From: Maribellus sp. CM-23 | GTDB taxonomy: Bacteria > Bacteroidota > Bacteroidia > Bacteroidales > Prolixibacteraceae | Length of the DNA: 64,000 nt | Direction of reading: 5' to 3' | Assembly (NCBI RefSeq): GCF_021354595.1 | Contig: NZ_JADWYJ010000003.1 | Span: forward strand, 310,001 to 374,000 | In this document: positions 1 through 10,300 of the stretch, piece by piece | Position numbering within the stretch: the stretch's first letter is position 1 | Layout: the number at the start of each line of letters is the position of its first letter | Notes under the pieces: model-generated | What the model was told of the DNA's origin: nothing | Seen by the model: the letters and a program-made list of their open reading frames with translations, nothing else | The model's database searches: none | Translations under genes and position numbers: made by a program

Positions 1-541
1 GACCCTCGGGGGCTTCAAAAGAAACACCGTTGATGCCAACCCCACCTTTTCTTGGTTCAATCTGTTTTTTAGCTTCCTCTGTAATGTAGGCTTGCCATCC
101 TTCCCAATCTCCGCTTGGATACCAGGGCTGCTCCGACCAGCTTCCTTTTCCATCTTCCCGGTGATGATAGATTTTTCCCAACGAAAGGGTGCTATAGCCA
201 TTGTTTTTAAAATACATGGGCAAGCTAACCACGCCGGGCACATCTTTATCCTGCCAGCAACTGAAGTTTAAAAACCGTTGCCGGTCTGGCCTGATGCCGG
301 ATAACAAACTGGCCCGGGAGGCACCGCACACCGGAACATTACAGTAAGAGCGGTTAAAAACCATTCCTTCAGCAGCGAGCTGATCAATATGGGGCGATTT
401 AATGTGTGAAGCTCCATAACATCCTAATTCGGGGCGTAAATCGTCCACCGCAATAAACAGAATATTGGGGCGCGCCTCGTCTTGTGCCTTTGCAAAAAGA
501 ACAAAAAGCAGTAAGCCAAAGAAACAGACGATTTTTTTCAT
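1..541 (-). CDS. Iduronate-2-sulfatase-like sulfatase, N-terminal part (runs off the window)
   Basis: Only the first 180 codons are inside the window; the frame is open to base 1. A signal peptide (residues 1-20) is followed by an alkaline-phosphatase-fold sulfatase start with the metal ligands Asp33-Asp34 and the formylglycine motif Cys72-Gly-Ala-Ser-Arg76, so the enzyme should depend on anaerobic or FGE-type maturation of Cys72. The stretch after the motif (GIRPDRQRF...NF..W, then YFKNNGY and GKIYH) resembles human iduronate-2-sulfatase, which places it near the S1_7 type. Such enzymes remove 2-O-sulfates from uronic acids in the periplasm. It begins 10 bp after the GH88 stop and is the last visible gene of the locus. 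The exact substrate cannot be told from half a protein. Confidence 0.9.
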   Translation of the reverse strand, partial: MKKIVCFFGLLLFVLFAKAQDEARPNILFIAVDDLRPELGCYGASHIKSPHIDQLAAEGMVFNRSYCNVPVCGASRASLLSGIRPDRQRFLNFSCWQDKDVPGVVSLPMYFKNNGYSTLSLGKIYHHREDGKGSWSEQPWYPSGDWEGWQAYITEEAKKQIEPRKGGVGINGVSFEAPEG

Positions 542-551
542 TTGAGTCAGA

Positions 552-1784
552 CTAAAACTTTTCACCTTTTTCCAGTTTTTCTTTGCGGTACATAGCTTCC
601 AGCAGGTAATAATCGGCATACACCAACGGAACATCAATCTCAACGCCGTGCGGAATACTGCCAACACTATGGTTGAGGATGAAATACTTGTTTTTGCCGT
701 GAACCGACAGGTAATCGGGACTAAGAAGCGACGCAACCATTTTATCGGCTTGTTCCGAATAACCTTTTTCCGGAACATAGATCGAAAGCTCGTACAAGGC
801 CGAAGCTGTTACTGCTGCAGCCGAAGCATCGCGCGGTATCTCCGGATAATCAGCCGTGTCGTATTCCCATTCAGGCACAAAGCCTTCGTCTGCCACATTG
901 TAATCCCAGTAAGGAATTAAGTCTTCGGGCAAGTTCTTGTGGTGAAGCATATACACGGCAATGTTTTCAGCAAAATCCAGAAATTTCTTGTCTTTTGTGT
1001 ACCGGTAGCACAACACATAACCGTACAAACCCCAGGCTTGTCCGCGTGCCCAGGCCGATGCATCGGTGAAACCCTGGCAGGTTGCCTTGTCCAGAACGGC
1101 GCCGGTGATGGTATCGTAATCCACCACGTGGTAACAGGAATAATCGTCGCGGTAATGGTTTTTCATGGTGGTTTCGGCGTGTTGCACCGCAATGTCCCTG
1201 TATTTGTTGTTGCCGCTTAAAATACTGGCTTCAAACAACAGTTCCAGGTTCATCATGTTGTCGATGATCACCGGGAAGAACCACTCTGTTTTTTCGTCCC
1301 AGGCTTTGCGGTAATCCCACGATTCAATGGCCAGTGTTTTTTCGCTGTAACGCTTGCTCAGCGACTCCGCAGTTTGTACCAGGATATCTTTGTTGTCGAG
1401 CCCGGCAAACTTCATCCCGTTCCCATAGCTACAGTACATCATAAAACCAACGTCGTGGTTCCCGCTCCAGTACTGGATGGTATCCAGGGCTTCGGTCCAC
1501 TTAATCGCCTCGGTTTTCCATTTGTCATCTTTGGTTAGTTCGTACATGTACCAAAGGTTTCCGGCAAAAAAGCCGCTGGTCCAGTTATAGATTCCTACGG
1601 TTTTCAGGTTACCGTTCTCATCAATGGTTCTGGGTATTTTTGTTGAATCACTTTCTGCCTGCAAAGTATTGTCGAACTTTTCAGCAATGAAAGCCATTGT
1701 GTCAAACTGATCTTTTTCATTCGTTTTTGTAGTGCAAGCCGATAAAATGGCAAGCACACAAATCATCCCAAGTAATTGTCTCAT
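552..1784 (-). CDS. GH88 unsaturated glucuronyl hydrolase, lipoprotein
   Basis: A 410-aa glycoside hydrolase family 88 protein that cleaves the 4,5-unsaturated uronate left at the non-reducing end by polysaccharide lyases. The N-terminus has a lipobox (LSAC, Cys17), so it is probably anchored to a membrane and works on oligosaccharides in the periplasm. The family's two catalytic aspartates appear as Asp111 in HDVGFMMY and Asp170 in [10 protein letters not shown]; the rest is the expected run of alpha/alpha-barrel helices (GQAWGLYGY near residue 250). It lies 12 bp after the heparinase-like lyase and 10 bp before the sulfatase, the usual order for lyase product processing. Family assignment is firm; whether it prefers GAG or algal disaccharides is not visible. 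Confidence 0.93.
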   Translation of the reverse strand: MRQLLGMICVLAILSACTTKTNEKDQFDTMAFIAEKFDNTLQAESDSTKIPRTIDENGNLKTVGIYNWTSGFFAGNLWYMYELTKDDKWKTEAIKWTEALDTIQYWSGNHDVGFMMYCSYGNGMKFAGLDNKDILVQTAESLSKRYSEKTLAIESWDYRKAWDEKTEWFFPVIIDNMMNLELLFEASILSGNNKYRDIAVQHAETTMKNHYRDDYSCYHVVDYDTITGAVLDKATCQGFTDASAWARGQAWGLYGYVLCYRYTKDKKFLDFAENIAVYMLHHKNLPEDLIPYWDYNVADEGFVPEWEYDTADYPEIPRDASAAAVTASALYELSIYVPEKGYSEQADKMVASLLSPDYLSVHGKNKYFILNHSVGSIPHGVEIDVPLVYADYYLLEAMYRKEKLEKGEKF

Positions 1785-1796
1785 CGTTAAATCGTA

Positions 1797-3716
1797 TTAG
1801 CGTTTCTGTATCGTAATTTTATAGTTATCTCTCAGTTTTTGTTTGCGGGCGTTCAAAGATAAACGATAGACCTGATTGCCCCATACTTTTGTTAGCCTCG
1901 GATCGGTAACTTCAACTGTTTCAACCCCGGGCTCGAATTGTTGCGGGTCGTATTTCAGCTGAATGCTTTTGCCATCTTTTTCAATGGTAATAATACCTGC
2001 CTTTTCTGTTTTGGGCAGTCCCCAGGTCATAAAAATGAGCTGATTGGCACCCTTAGTTTCTGAAAGCGAGAATTTATCTTCAAGCAGCAGTTTGTCATCT
2101 TGAAGACGGTAAGTTCTTCTCCAACTGTCAACTTCTGCTTCGTCGGGATAGGCGTTTGCCAAATCAACTGAAAAGCTGGATTTGCTTTCGTTTGCCTCTG
2201 TGTTTTTTGAACGATACCGGGCACCAAAAGCCTGCGCCTCGCCGTTGATCATTGGCAGGTTGTGGTAGTTGCCTTGCATGGTCCAGATCGAATACCTTTC
2301 GCTGCTAAAAGTCTGACGGGTATAGGTTCCCACACCAATATCAATAATCATGGGAGTATTGTCCACATAAAGCGAAAAAGTCCCCATGTCGTTGTGGTTG
2401 TGGCTCTCGTTGTTGTAACCACCTTTGGCGGCGAAAAAGAATCCCGAAGCATTTCGCATGTAGCAGAATTCGGTTTCCGGGTACCAGGTAAACGGCTCCT
2501 GCGGAATAGCCGGGCTGGTTTCCGACAATTCGTTGTATGACAAAAGATTCTCGAGAGTGCGGTACATGTCACGGCCAGACTGGTAGGCGTTTTTACCACC
2601 GTCGCGCTCAAATAAATAAGCTGCAAATTGCTTCATTTCAGTACTTTTTACAGCTTTTCCGTAGCGGAAAATCAATCCCGGTTGGCCACCTCCACGTGCA
2701 GAAGCATCGGCAAAGTTTACGACCCAGCCACTCCCAACGTAAGATTTGGCAATGTATTCCCCCATATTTTTGATCATGGGCTGATCAAAAACAGACACCT
2801 TGCCATTGGTTGCCTGACTGAGCAAAGCCAGGTAATCGTACATTTTCCCGGCTGCATGTCCCCAATACGAAGGGCCTTCTTCACAGGCACCGTCTTCATG
2901 CGTATAATTGATAAATTTATCTACCGATTCCATGGTTCGGTAAACAGCTTCTGCCAGTTTATCCGGATTGTTTTCCAGTAGCAGAAAACAGGTCAGAACA
3001 TTAAAATTACACCACGGATTCCAGTTGTTGACCATGGTTTCTGGTGTTGCGTTGGTAGCCATCCACCAAAAGGTGCGGTTCATAAACGGATCGAGAATAC
3101 GCGTCTGAAGATTCTCGCGAAGACGTTCGGGAATCAGCGGCTGAACTTTGGCCAGTTCATCTTTCAGAAAATAATAGGTCCAGGCAAAAAACGATCCCAT
3201 GTCGCCGGCAGTCAGGTCAATGATATTTTCTTTATAGGAGGGTAGGGAAGTGTTTTCAGCCTGCTCGCGCGAAACATGGGCCGACAGCGCCCATGAAGTC
3301 ATTTCGCAACTCAGCCATATTCCGTTGGAGATCTGGTCCAGAAAGCGTCCTTTTCCTTCTGCCAGTTCTGCCAGTACCAAATCAGCCAGTGCTAAATTAT
3401 TCCGGCCAAAGGGGCTTTGCATAATATCGCGCGACCCGCTTCGCTCAAATTCCAGGTAATCTGTAGCCGATACAACTTCCCATTCGTGGCTTAGGGCCTG
3501 TTCGCCCCGCTCAATGATTTCTTCTTTGACACCCACGGTTAGTTTATCCCATCCCTGGCGGTCGTTGTAGGCCGGGTAGCTGACCCATTTCTGATGGTTG
3601 ATCAAGCAGGATTTTAACTGAGCCAAATCTGCCTTTTTCTGAAGCAGGTTGCGTTCCTGCCATCCAAATCCGTTGAATGATAGCACAAGTAACAATAACA
3701 GAAGATAGTGTCTCAT
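1797..3716 (-). CDS. Heparinase II/III-type polysaccharide lyase
   Basis: A 639-aa secreted protein (signal peptide about residues 1-18). The first two thirds form an alpha/alpha toroid with the conserved NNWNPWCNFN (230-239) and GPSYWGHAAGKMYDY (281-295, candidate catalytic Tyr284); the last third is a heparinase II/III beta domain starting near NESHNHNDMGTFSLY (436-450, His439/His441). These match the fold used by lyases that beta-eliminate uronic-acid polysaccharides such as heparin/heparan sulfate, chondroitin, ulvan or alginate. Its neighbours, GH88 and an IDS-like sulfatase, fit a lyase that makes sulfated unsaturated oligosaccharides. The PL family number (PL12, PL21 or PL37-like) cannot be settled by eye. 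Confidence 0.85.
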   Translation of the reverse strand: MRHYLLLLLLVLSFNGFGWQERNLLQKKADLAQLKSCLINHQKWVSYPAYNDRQGWDKLTVGVKEEIIERGEQALSHEWEVVSATDYLEFERSGSRDIMQSPFGRNNLALADLVLAELAEGKGRFLDQISNGIWLSCEMTSWALSAHVSREQAENTSLPSYKENIIDLTAGDMGSFFAWTYYFLKDELAKVQPLIPERLRENLQTRILDPFMNRTFWWMATNATPETMVNNWNPWCNFNVLTCFLLLENNPDKLAEAVYRTMESVDKFINYTHEDGACEEGPSYWGHAAGKMYDYLALLSQATNGKVSVFDQPMIKNMGEYIAKSYVGSGWVVNFADASARGGGQPGLIFRYGKAVKSTEMKQFAAYLFERDGGKNAYQSGRDMYRTLENLLSYNELSETSPAIPQEPFTWYPETEFCYMRNASGFFFAAKGGYNNESHNHNDMGTFSLYVDNTPMIIDIGVGTYTRQTFSSERYSIWTMQGNYHNLPMINGEAQAFGARYRSKNTEANESKSSFSVDLANAYPDEAEVDSWRRTYRLQDDKLLLEDKFSLSETKGANQLIFMTWGLPKTEKAGIITIEKDGKSIQLKYDPQQFEPGVETVEVTDPRLTKVWGNQVYRLSLNARKQKLRDNYKITIQKR

Positions 3717-3858
3717 TGTGGTTTATTTGTTTTTAATTGGTTTATAAATATATACATACTCAGGTAATAAATGCTTTGTCAGATATCGTGGTAAACGGGT
3801 TTCATCCTGAAAACAGGTTTTTATTTCTACCTGTCGTCACGACGAAGATTGTTGCTTG
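3717..3858. other. Short intergenic spacer between lyase and GH16 gene
   Basis: A 142-bp A/T-rich spacer within the polysaccharide locus. No gene, strong hairpin or clear TAnnTTTG promoter element was recognised on the minus strand. Confidence 0.4.
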
Positions 3859-5460
3859 TCAGTGTTGAATGATCATTTTTTGTGTTGCAATCTTTTTCCC
3901 ATCATTTATTTGAAGAAAATAGTAACCGGAAGCAAAGCGACCTCCAAGATTTATCTCCAGTTGATTTTCACCCGGATGTACATTTGAAATCCACCTTTTC
4001 TTTGGTTGCCCCGATGCATCCAGAATATCAATTGTTATTTCTGAATTTTCCACTGAACGGTAGTTTATGTGCAGCAGATCTTTTACCGGGTTGGGGTAAA
4101 AATCAAAATTTCGGGCAGAGTTCCCTTGTGGGAATATGGGAATGGAAGTTACTTCCGAATCATCATATTCGATCAATAGCTTGGGCTGATCCAGCTGGTT
4201 GCTCTCTTCTTTGCTGTAAAAAGTTAAACTTGCTCCGCCGGCTGTCGACGAGTTTAACTGGAGGGAAATGGCTCCGTCAGCCAAATCGTTTTTCAGCTGA
4301 GTGGTAATGTCCCATTCCATTGTATGGCCGGAAGCCAGACCTTGGGCACTGGCAATTACTGTCCCAATTGATGGCTGATTATCCCATGTCAGGGATTCTT
4401 CTGTCCACGAGTCGTTGCTTACGTATTTTAAATCGAACGCAACCGATTCGGCTTCGGTATTGGAGCTTTGAACTTTCAGTTGCAGTTTGGCTGACTTAAT
4501 ATTGCCGCTAACAGTACTCATCCCAAACTTCAAATAAGCACGACGGACATAAGGTGTGGTAAGCCCTTCTTTAACTGTGATCTTTGTTTCGCTGCCGTGC
4601 GTTTTGGCGGTACCATTGTCAGCACCGTACACATAGCTGTCGTCCAGAGGCAGAATTGTAAGAAGTGTATCGGTTTGATTGTCTGGCAATCCAACACCTT
4701 CGTACACACGCACATAATCTACGTAAGCGGCGTTGGGGAAAGTGCCGGTATGGGCGTTACCATCGCCCCAGCTGGCTCCAGTTGATAAGATTATATATTC
4801 AAGTGCATCGGAAACACCTTCACCTGAATAAGTTGATTTAAGAACGCCATCGAAATAGAATTTGTAATAACCGGGTCCCCATTCAAGGCCATAGGTGTGG
4901 TAATTTCCATCATGTACCGAACCACCGGCGCTTTGTGCCCAGCTTTTGTGATCTGCGCCATATCCGTCCCAGTGTAGTGCAATGTTGTATTTATTGGTAA
5001 TGTAGGCAGACTCCAGAATGTCGATTTCAGCACCATCGCTTCCGCCATTGCCAACATTGCCCATTGTTTTGCTTTGCAGCCAGAATGCGGTATGGCAACC
5101 ATCGGCAGTCGGTGCTGTTTTTATCGATGCTTCGTAATAGCCGTACTTTCTTTCGAACAGGTTAATGGAAGTAACTGCCGCTGCCAGCACAGTATCTTTG
5201 CTTGTTGTTACGCGGGTGTTGGTTAAAACCAGTTTCCCATCTGCCAGAGAGACATTGTCGTCTTCGTAGCGCCAGTAAATGGTATAGCCATCGTGGTTTC
5301 GTGTTGTGCGGTATCCTTCTCCGCGCGAAGCCCATTTGGTCGCGTCAACAGTAGTTCCGTTAAATTCGTCCTGCCAGATTAACGACCAGTCTCCGGGAGG
5401 TACCTGGGCAGATGTAAAAATGCCTGCCAGAATAAAGGCGAATAAAACGCAATACTTCAT
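3859..5460 (-). CDS. Secreted GH16 glycanase with CBM96-like domain and T9SS sorting domain
   Basis: A 533-aa three-part protein. After a signal peptide (1-18) comes a GH16 jelly roll (about 22-255) with the catalytic signature Glu145-Ile-Asp147-Ile-Leu-Glu150, nucleophile Glu145 and acid/base Glu150. Residues about 270-430 look like a DNRLRE/CBM96 carbohydrate-binding domain (DDSYVY start, RAYLKF, then SWTEESLTWDNQP). The last about 80 residues are a type A type-IX-secretion sorting domain (FDFYPNPVKDLLHI ... SGYYFLQI), so the enzyme should be exported to the cell surface. GH16 enzymes cut beta-glucans or beta-galactans, so in this locus it probably performs an initial endo-cut on a mixed or complex polymer. 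Substrate specificity is not readable from sequence alone. Confidence 0.88.
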   Translation of the reverse strand: MKYCVLFAFILAGIFTSAQVPPGDWSLIWQDEFNGTTVDATKWASRGEGYRTTRNHDGYTIYWRYEDDNVSLADGKLVLTNTRVTTSKDTVLAAAVTSINLFERKYGYYEASIKTAPTADGCHTAFWLQSKTMGNVGNGGSDGAEIDILESAYITNKYNIALHWDGYGADHKSWAQSAGGSVHDGNYHTYGLEWGPGYYKFYFDGVLKSTYSGEGVSDALEYIILSTGASWGDGNAHTGTFPNAAYVDYVRVYEGVGLPDNQTDTLLTILPLDDSYVYGADNGTAKTHGSETKITVKEGLTTPYVRRAYLKFGMSTVSGNIKSAKLQLKVQSSNTEAESVAFDLKYVSNDSWTEESLTWDNQPSIGTVIASAQGLASGHTMEWDITTQLKNDLADGAISLQLNSSTAGGASLTFYSKEESNQLDQPKLLIEYDDSEVTSIPIFPQGNSARNFDFYPNPVKDLLHINYRSVENSEITIDILDASGQPKKRWISNVHPGENQLEINLGGRFASGYYFLQINDGKKIATQKMIIQH

Positions 5461-5653
5461 TTGTTTGAATTTGTTAATTGATGAGGTAGCTGATTCTTTT
5501 CAGTAGAATTTGCCTGAAATACAATCGTTTTCCAGTTTGCTGACATATTTCATCTTACTTCTCTGAAGGAGTTATTCCGTTTTCAGGAATACCAGAGCCT
5601 GTTTTATATTCCAAATCAGGCGATGCTATTGGAGCACAGAATAGGAAAGTTAA

Positions 5654-5681
5654 CGAAAGGCTTCCAATTGGAAGCCTTTCG
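5654..5681. promoter_or_regulatory. Perfect stem-loop after susD
   Basis: A 28-bp perfect palindrome (12-bp arms CGAAAGGCTTCC and its complement around AATT) lies 22 bp downstream of the SusD stop codon and before the GH16 gene. There is no U-run behind it on the minus strand, so it reads better as an mRNA 3'-end stabiliser or a partial attenuator that keeps susCD transcript high relative to downstream enzymes than as an intrinsic terminator. Confidence 0.7.
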
Positions 5682-5703
5682 AATAACGCCTTATTTAACC
5701 AGA

Positions 5704-7311
5704 CTATTCCGGATAACCCGGGTTTTGTGTCAAATTCGGATTGATTTCTCTTTCCTGCTGTGGGATAGGCCACCATTTGTGGTAATCGAAATACTGGCAG
5801 GTAAGGATCGGTGAATCTGCAAAAGTACAGATGTCTCCGTTGGTTTTCATTCCCATCAACTTAAAGCCATCGTTTAGCTTCAGCCAGTCCCAACGTTTGA
5901 AACGGGCATACAACCAGCCTTCCATTGCCAGTTCACGAATGCTTTCGTTGCGTATGTTTTCGATCATTTCTTCTTTGGTAAGCGAACCAACTTCGTATAA
6001 CGGAAGTTTGTCGGATGCTCTTGAACGAACCTCGTTGATGGCATCGTAAACCGAAGCATCGGTAATGGTTCCGCTAAGTGTTTCTGTTTTTGCCTCAGCA
6101 TACATCAACAATACATCGGCTAAACGGAAAAGTATCCAGTTGTTGGGTGAGTCGTAAGCAATACCGCCATCGCCTTCGATAATGGTTTTACGAACGGTCA
6201 TACCCGTGCGGCTGTGTGTGTATCCTGTAACTCCGTATGGATAAAGCATGTCTACATTGCCTTCACCGATAGTGTGGGCTCCCGGACGAATGATTGTCCA
6301 GTCCAAACGTGGGTCGCGGCCTTCGAAATAGTTGTAAACCTCCGGTTGAATGCGGGCATCTTCAATGGTATATTCCGGATTTTCATCGATGCGCTCGAAT
6401 TTATCCACCAACCACAGCGATGGGTGAATCCAGGTCCATCCCCATGACGAGTGTGCACGGGTGGCATACATTTTATCAAAACAGTTACCGTCTTGCACAA
6501 ACGAGATAAACTGGATATCGAAAATCACCTCTGAGTTGTTTTCATTCTGCATATTAAACACGTCAGGGAAACTGGGTTGCAAAGTATAAACATCGCTGTC
6601 GATAACGGCCTTTGCACTGATAGCAGCACCGGCAAAATCTTCTTCAAGCAGCTGAACTTTTGTTTTCAGCGTAAGGGCAGCACCTTTTGATGCGCGGGCA
6701 ATGTCGCTTCCCGAATAGCTTTCAGGAAGTGAGTTGATGGCTACATCCAAGTCATCGTAAATTGCATTGATTATCTGCGCCTGCGGTGTACGTTCAACCA
6801 TTGCTTCCGAAACGTCCTGGATCTCGAGGATAAGCGGGACATCTCCGAAAATTAGCGTTAGCTGGTAGTAGTATAAAGCCCTCAGAAAAGAAGCTTCGCC
6901 TTTCATCCGGCTTTTGCGTCCTGCTTCGTTGTCGGCAAACGGAATCTCGTCGATGTGCATCAGAAAATCGTTGCAACGAACAACGCCTCTGTAGGCTGAC
7001 GCCCATACCTCGGCCACAACTGCATTACTGGGGTCGAAGGTGCCGCTGGCAATCTGAAATCTTCCGCCGTCACGTGCATGAGCCAACGGCGTAAAGCAAT
7101 CCATCATTCCCCAAAGTTCGTAACTCAGGTTTTTGCTTGTTCCAACGCATTGCAGCGCATCGTAACAGGCTTGTATACCGGCTTCGGCATCGGCAGGCGA
7201 GAGCCAGAAAGTAGCTTCAGAGATTTTGTCCAGGGGTTGTTTGTCAAGCACATTTTCGCATGCCGCCAATAGCATTACTAAAACTGCCAATAGTGATATC
7301 TTGATCTTCAT
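5704..7311 (-). CDS. SusD/RagB-like surface glycan-binding lipoprotein
   Basis: A 535-aa SusD homologue. The lipobox LLAAC places the lipidated cysteine at residue 18; the body shows the SusD N-terminal (LDKQPLDKISEATFW) and TPR-rich regions (FLRALYYYQL) and the conserved C-terminus with ELAMEGWLYARFKRW and WWPIPQQE. Together with the SusC-like porin 18 bp upstream it forms the outer-membrane glycan capture lid and transporter. Family length (about 500-600 aa) is normal and no disruption is seen. The bound glycan is inferred only from the neighbouring lyase, GH88 and sulfatase. Confidence 0.95.
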   Translation of the reverse strand: MKIKISLLAVLVMLLAACENVLDKQPLDKISEATFWLSPADAEAGIQACYDALQCVGTSKNLSYELWGMMDCFTPLAHARDGGRFQIASGTFDPSNAVVAEVWASAYRGVVRCNDFLMHIDEIPFADNEAGRKSRMKGEASFLRALYYYQLTLIFGDVPLILEIQDVSEAMVERTPQAQIINAIYDDLDVAINSLPESYSGSDIARASKGAALTLKTKVQLLEEDFAGAAISAKAVIDSDVYTLQPSFPDVFNMQNENNSEVIFDIQFISFVQDGNCFDKMYATRAHSSWGWTWIHPSLWLVDKFERIDENPEYTIEDARIQPEVYNYFEGRDPRLDWTIIRPGAHTIGEGNVDMLYPYGVTGYTHSRTGMTVRKTIIEGDGGIAYDSPNNWILFRLADVLLMYAEAKTETLSGTITDASVYDAINEVRSRASDKLPLYEVGSLTKEEMIENIRNESIRELAMEGWLYARFKRWDWLKLNDGFKLMGMKTNGDICTFADSPILTCQYFDYHKWWPIPQQEREINPNLTQNPGYPE

Positions 7312-7329
7312 AGTTCTTTCCTCCCTTTG

Positions 7330-10300
7330 TTAAAATGTAATTTGTGTACCCAGTGAAATTGTTTTCTGCAGCGGATATTGTGTAATACCGGTTTCTGTTG
7401 CACTTCTCTCAGGATCGTAGCCATCGAATTTGGTGAATGTGAACAGGTTTTCGCCGCTTACATACAGGCGGATTCTGTCGACACCAAATGCCTTTGTGTT
7501 CGGAACGGTGTATCCCACTTGTACCGATTTTACACGCAGGAACGAAGCGTCCTGTTTCCAGAAAGTTGAGAATCTGTAGTTATCCTGGTGGCTGCCAATG
7601 TTTACGATACGTGGCAAGGTAGCTGTTTGCCAGGTTGACTGATCTTCGGGGATGTAGCGATCTGTAAGCCATTCGGATGGAATTTGCCCGCGGTCGCCGT
7701 TAACTCCCATCGGGAATATTCCAACGCCTTCGAGGTATGAATCGCGGCCGGCAACTCCCTGAAGAAGCGCATTGAAATCCAATCCTTTGTATGTCAAGCC
7801 CAGCGAAATTCCATAGGTGTATTTTGGAATGGTGTTCCCAATAATTTCGCGGTCGTTGCTGTCGATTACTCCGTTGCCATCCAGGTCTTTGTATTTTAAG
7901 TCGCCGGGACGGGTTTTGTTGGTAATGAAGTAAGCTTTGTCGTTACCCGATAATTCTCTGGCTTTGGCATTTAATGCATCCAGCTCTTCCTGCGTGCGGA
8001 TGATGCCTTCAGAAACATAACCGTACATCGACTGGTAAGGGTGTCCTTCCCAGGTTACAAAATTACCTCCTGAGCGTACTTCGCCCTGGTATTTGGTTAC
8101 TTCGTTGTTTACGTTACTGATGTTAAACCCAAGCGAGTAATTCAAATCGCCCAGGTTGTCCTGGTAGTTGGCGCTTAATTCCCATCCGTAGTTTTTCACC
8201 TCGGCCAGGTTTACCACCGGATTGGTTTTGTTACCCATAGTTTTGGGTATCTGCATACCGATCAGAATACCATCGGTTAAGCGGCTGTAGTATTCGGCTG
8301 TTACACTCAGTTTTCCAAACAGGGTGGCATCAACACCAATGTTGCTGGTGGTGGTGCTTTCCCATACAATGTCCGAATTTACAACCGCAGTGGATGCAAT
8401 ACCCGAAGTTACACTACCACCCATCGTATAGTTTTGCCCGAGCGAGTAAACTGTTTGATAAGGATAATAATTCGGATTACCACCCAGCATAATATTCTGG
8501 TTCCCCAGTTTTCCCCACGAAGCGCGAAGTTTCAGGTTGTCTAACCAGCTAATGTCGTTCATAAAATCTTCTTCTGAAATACGCCAGCCGGCAGAGAATG
8601 AAGGAAAAGCTCCCCATTTATTACCTTGTCTGAAACGTGAAGATCCATCGTAACGAATGTTGGCTTCAAATAAGTATTTGCCTTTGAAATCATAATTCAA
8701 ACGACCGAACCACGACATCAGTGTCCATTCGCTGGCCGTACCGTTTACTTGCGGATTTTCCAGACCTGCGTCCAACACCTGCAATTCGTTGTTATGAAAT
8801 TCCTGGATGCTTGCGCCAAACTTGTCAAGGCGGTAGTCTTCGTAACTAAAACCCGCCAGTAAATTCAGGTTGTGGTTTTCCTTAAAGGTATTGGTGTAAT
8901 TCAGCGTGCTGTAATTGGTAACCGTAAAGTTTTCGTTGTTGCTGTTGTTGGCTGTTTCCGGATTTCCCAGTTTCCGCATTACCATGTTTTCGCTGAAGTT
9001 CCACAATTCAACTTCGCCCTGGAAAGTACGGTTTGACAGGTTGTTGTAGTTAATCGCTATGTTCTCAGAAAATGTTAGGCCTTCCAGAATTTCCCAGTTT
9101 GCATAGAATTTTCCGAGGTAACGAATCTGACGTTCGTAATCATTGCGGCTTTCCCACTGAGCTCTTGGGTTGTTTACCGTTCCGGCTCCCAAAGCCTGTG
9201 CATAACCATAGCGTCCGTCTTCGTTGCGTTCGTAAGGAATACCCGGCATTTGATGAAAAATCTCGGCCCAGTCAAGGTCTTCCAGGTCTTTCCACGAACC
9301 CGACATGTTGGTTCCCACTTTCAGGTTGTCGAAAATTGAACCTTCCCAGTTCATACGGAAATTGTAGCGTTTGGCCCATGTATCGGGTGTAATACCTTTC
9401 TGATCGAGGTAACCCAGCGAAAAGTTGTACCGTGTTTTTTCTGTTCCTCCCGAAAAACCAAGGTGATGTGACTGCAAAGCGGCAGGATCGCCAAACCAAA
9501 CGTCCACCCAGTCAACATTGGGTGTTAAAACCGGATCGGGTGAGCTTCTCCACAGGTCGATTTCCGATTGGGCAAACAGAGGCGCCATGCCAACATTGGC
9601 ATATGCTTCGTTCCCCAGTTCCATGTAGGTGGCAAAGTCTGTTACATAGTCTTTTTTCTTGGTCACCGACTGAACACCGTAATAACCGCTGTACGTAACT
9701 TTTAAGTGTCCCACCTGGCCTTTTTTTGACGTGATGAGGATAACCCCGTTAGCTGCCCTCGATCCGTAAATGGCTGATGAAGCAGCATCTTTCAGTACCG
9801 AAATACTTTCAACGTCGTTGGGGTTGATATCACCCATCGATGATTCGATTCCGTCAATCAAAACAAGCGGGTTGGAATCGTTCAATGTTCCTACACCGCG
9901 AATGCGTATGGTAGCGCCGTCTTTACCAGGCTGGGCATCGCCTTGCGATACGTAAACACCGGTAGCCAATCCAGAGAGTGCACCCGACATGTTGGTAATC
10001 GGACGGGCATCCAGTTCTTTTGCGGTTACATTGGAAATAGCACCGGTAAGGTTTACTTTCTTTTGAGTTCCGTAGCCAATGGCCACTACTTCTTCCAAAC
10101 CGATGGCATCTTCCAGCAATTTCACATCAATTGTAGTTTGATTCCCGTGTACAATCTCCTGGGTTTTCATACCCACAAACGAGAATACTAAAACTGCTTC
10201 GGCAGGCACATCGGTAAGTACGTATTTTCCTTCAAAATCAGAAATGGTACCGGTTGTTGTTCCTTTGATTAGAACGGTAACCCCGGGAAGTGGCTGGCCT

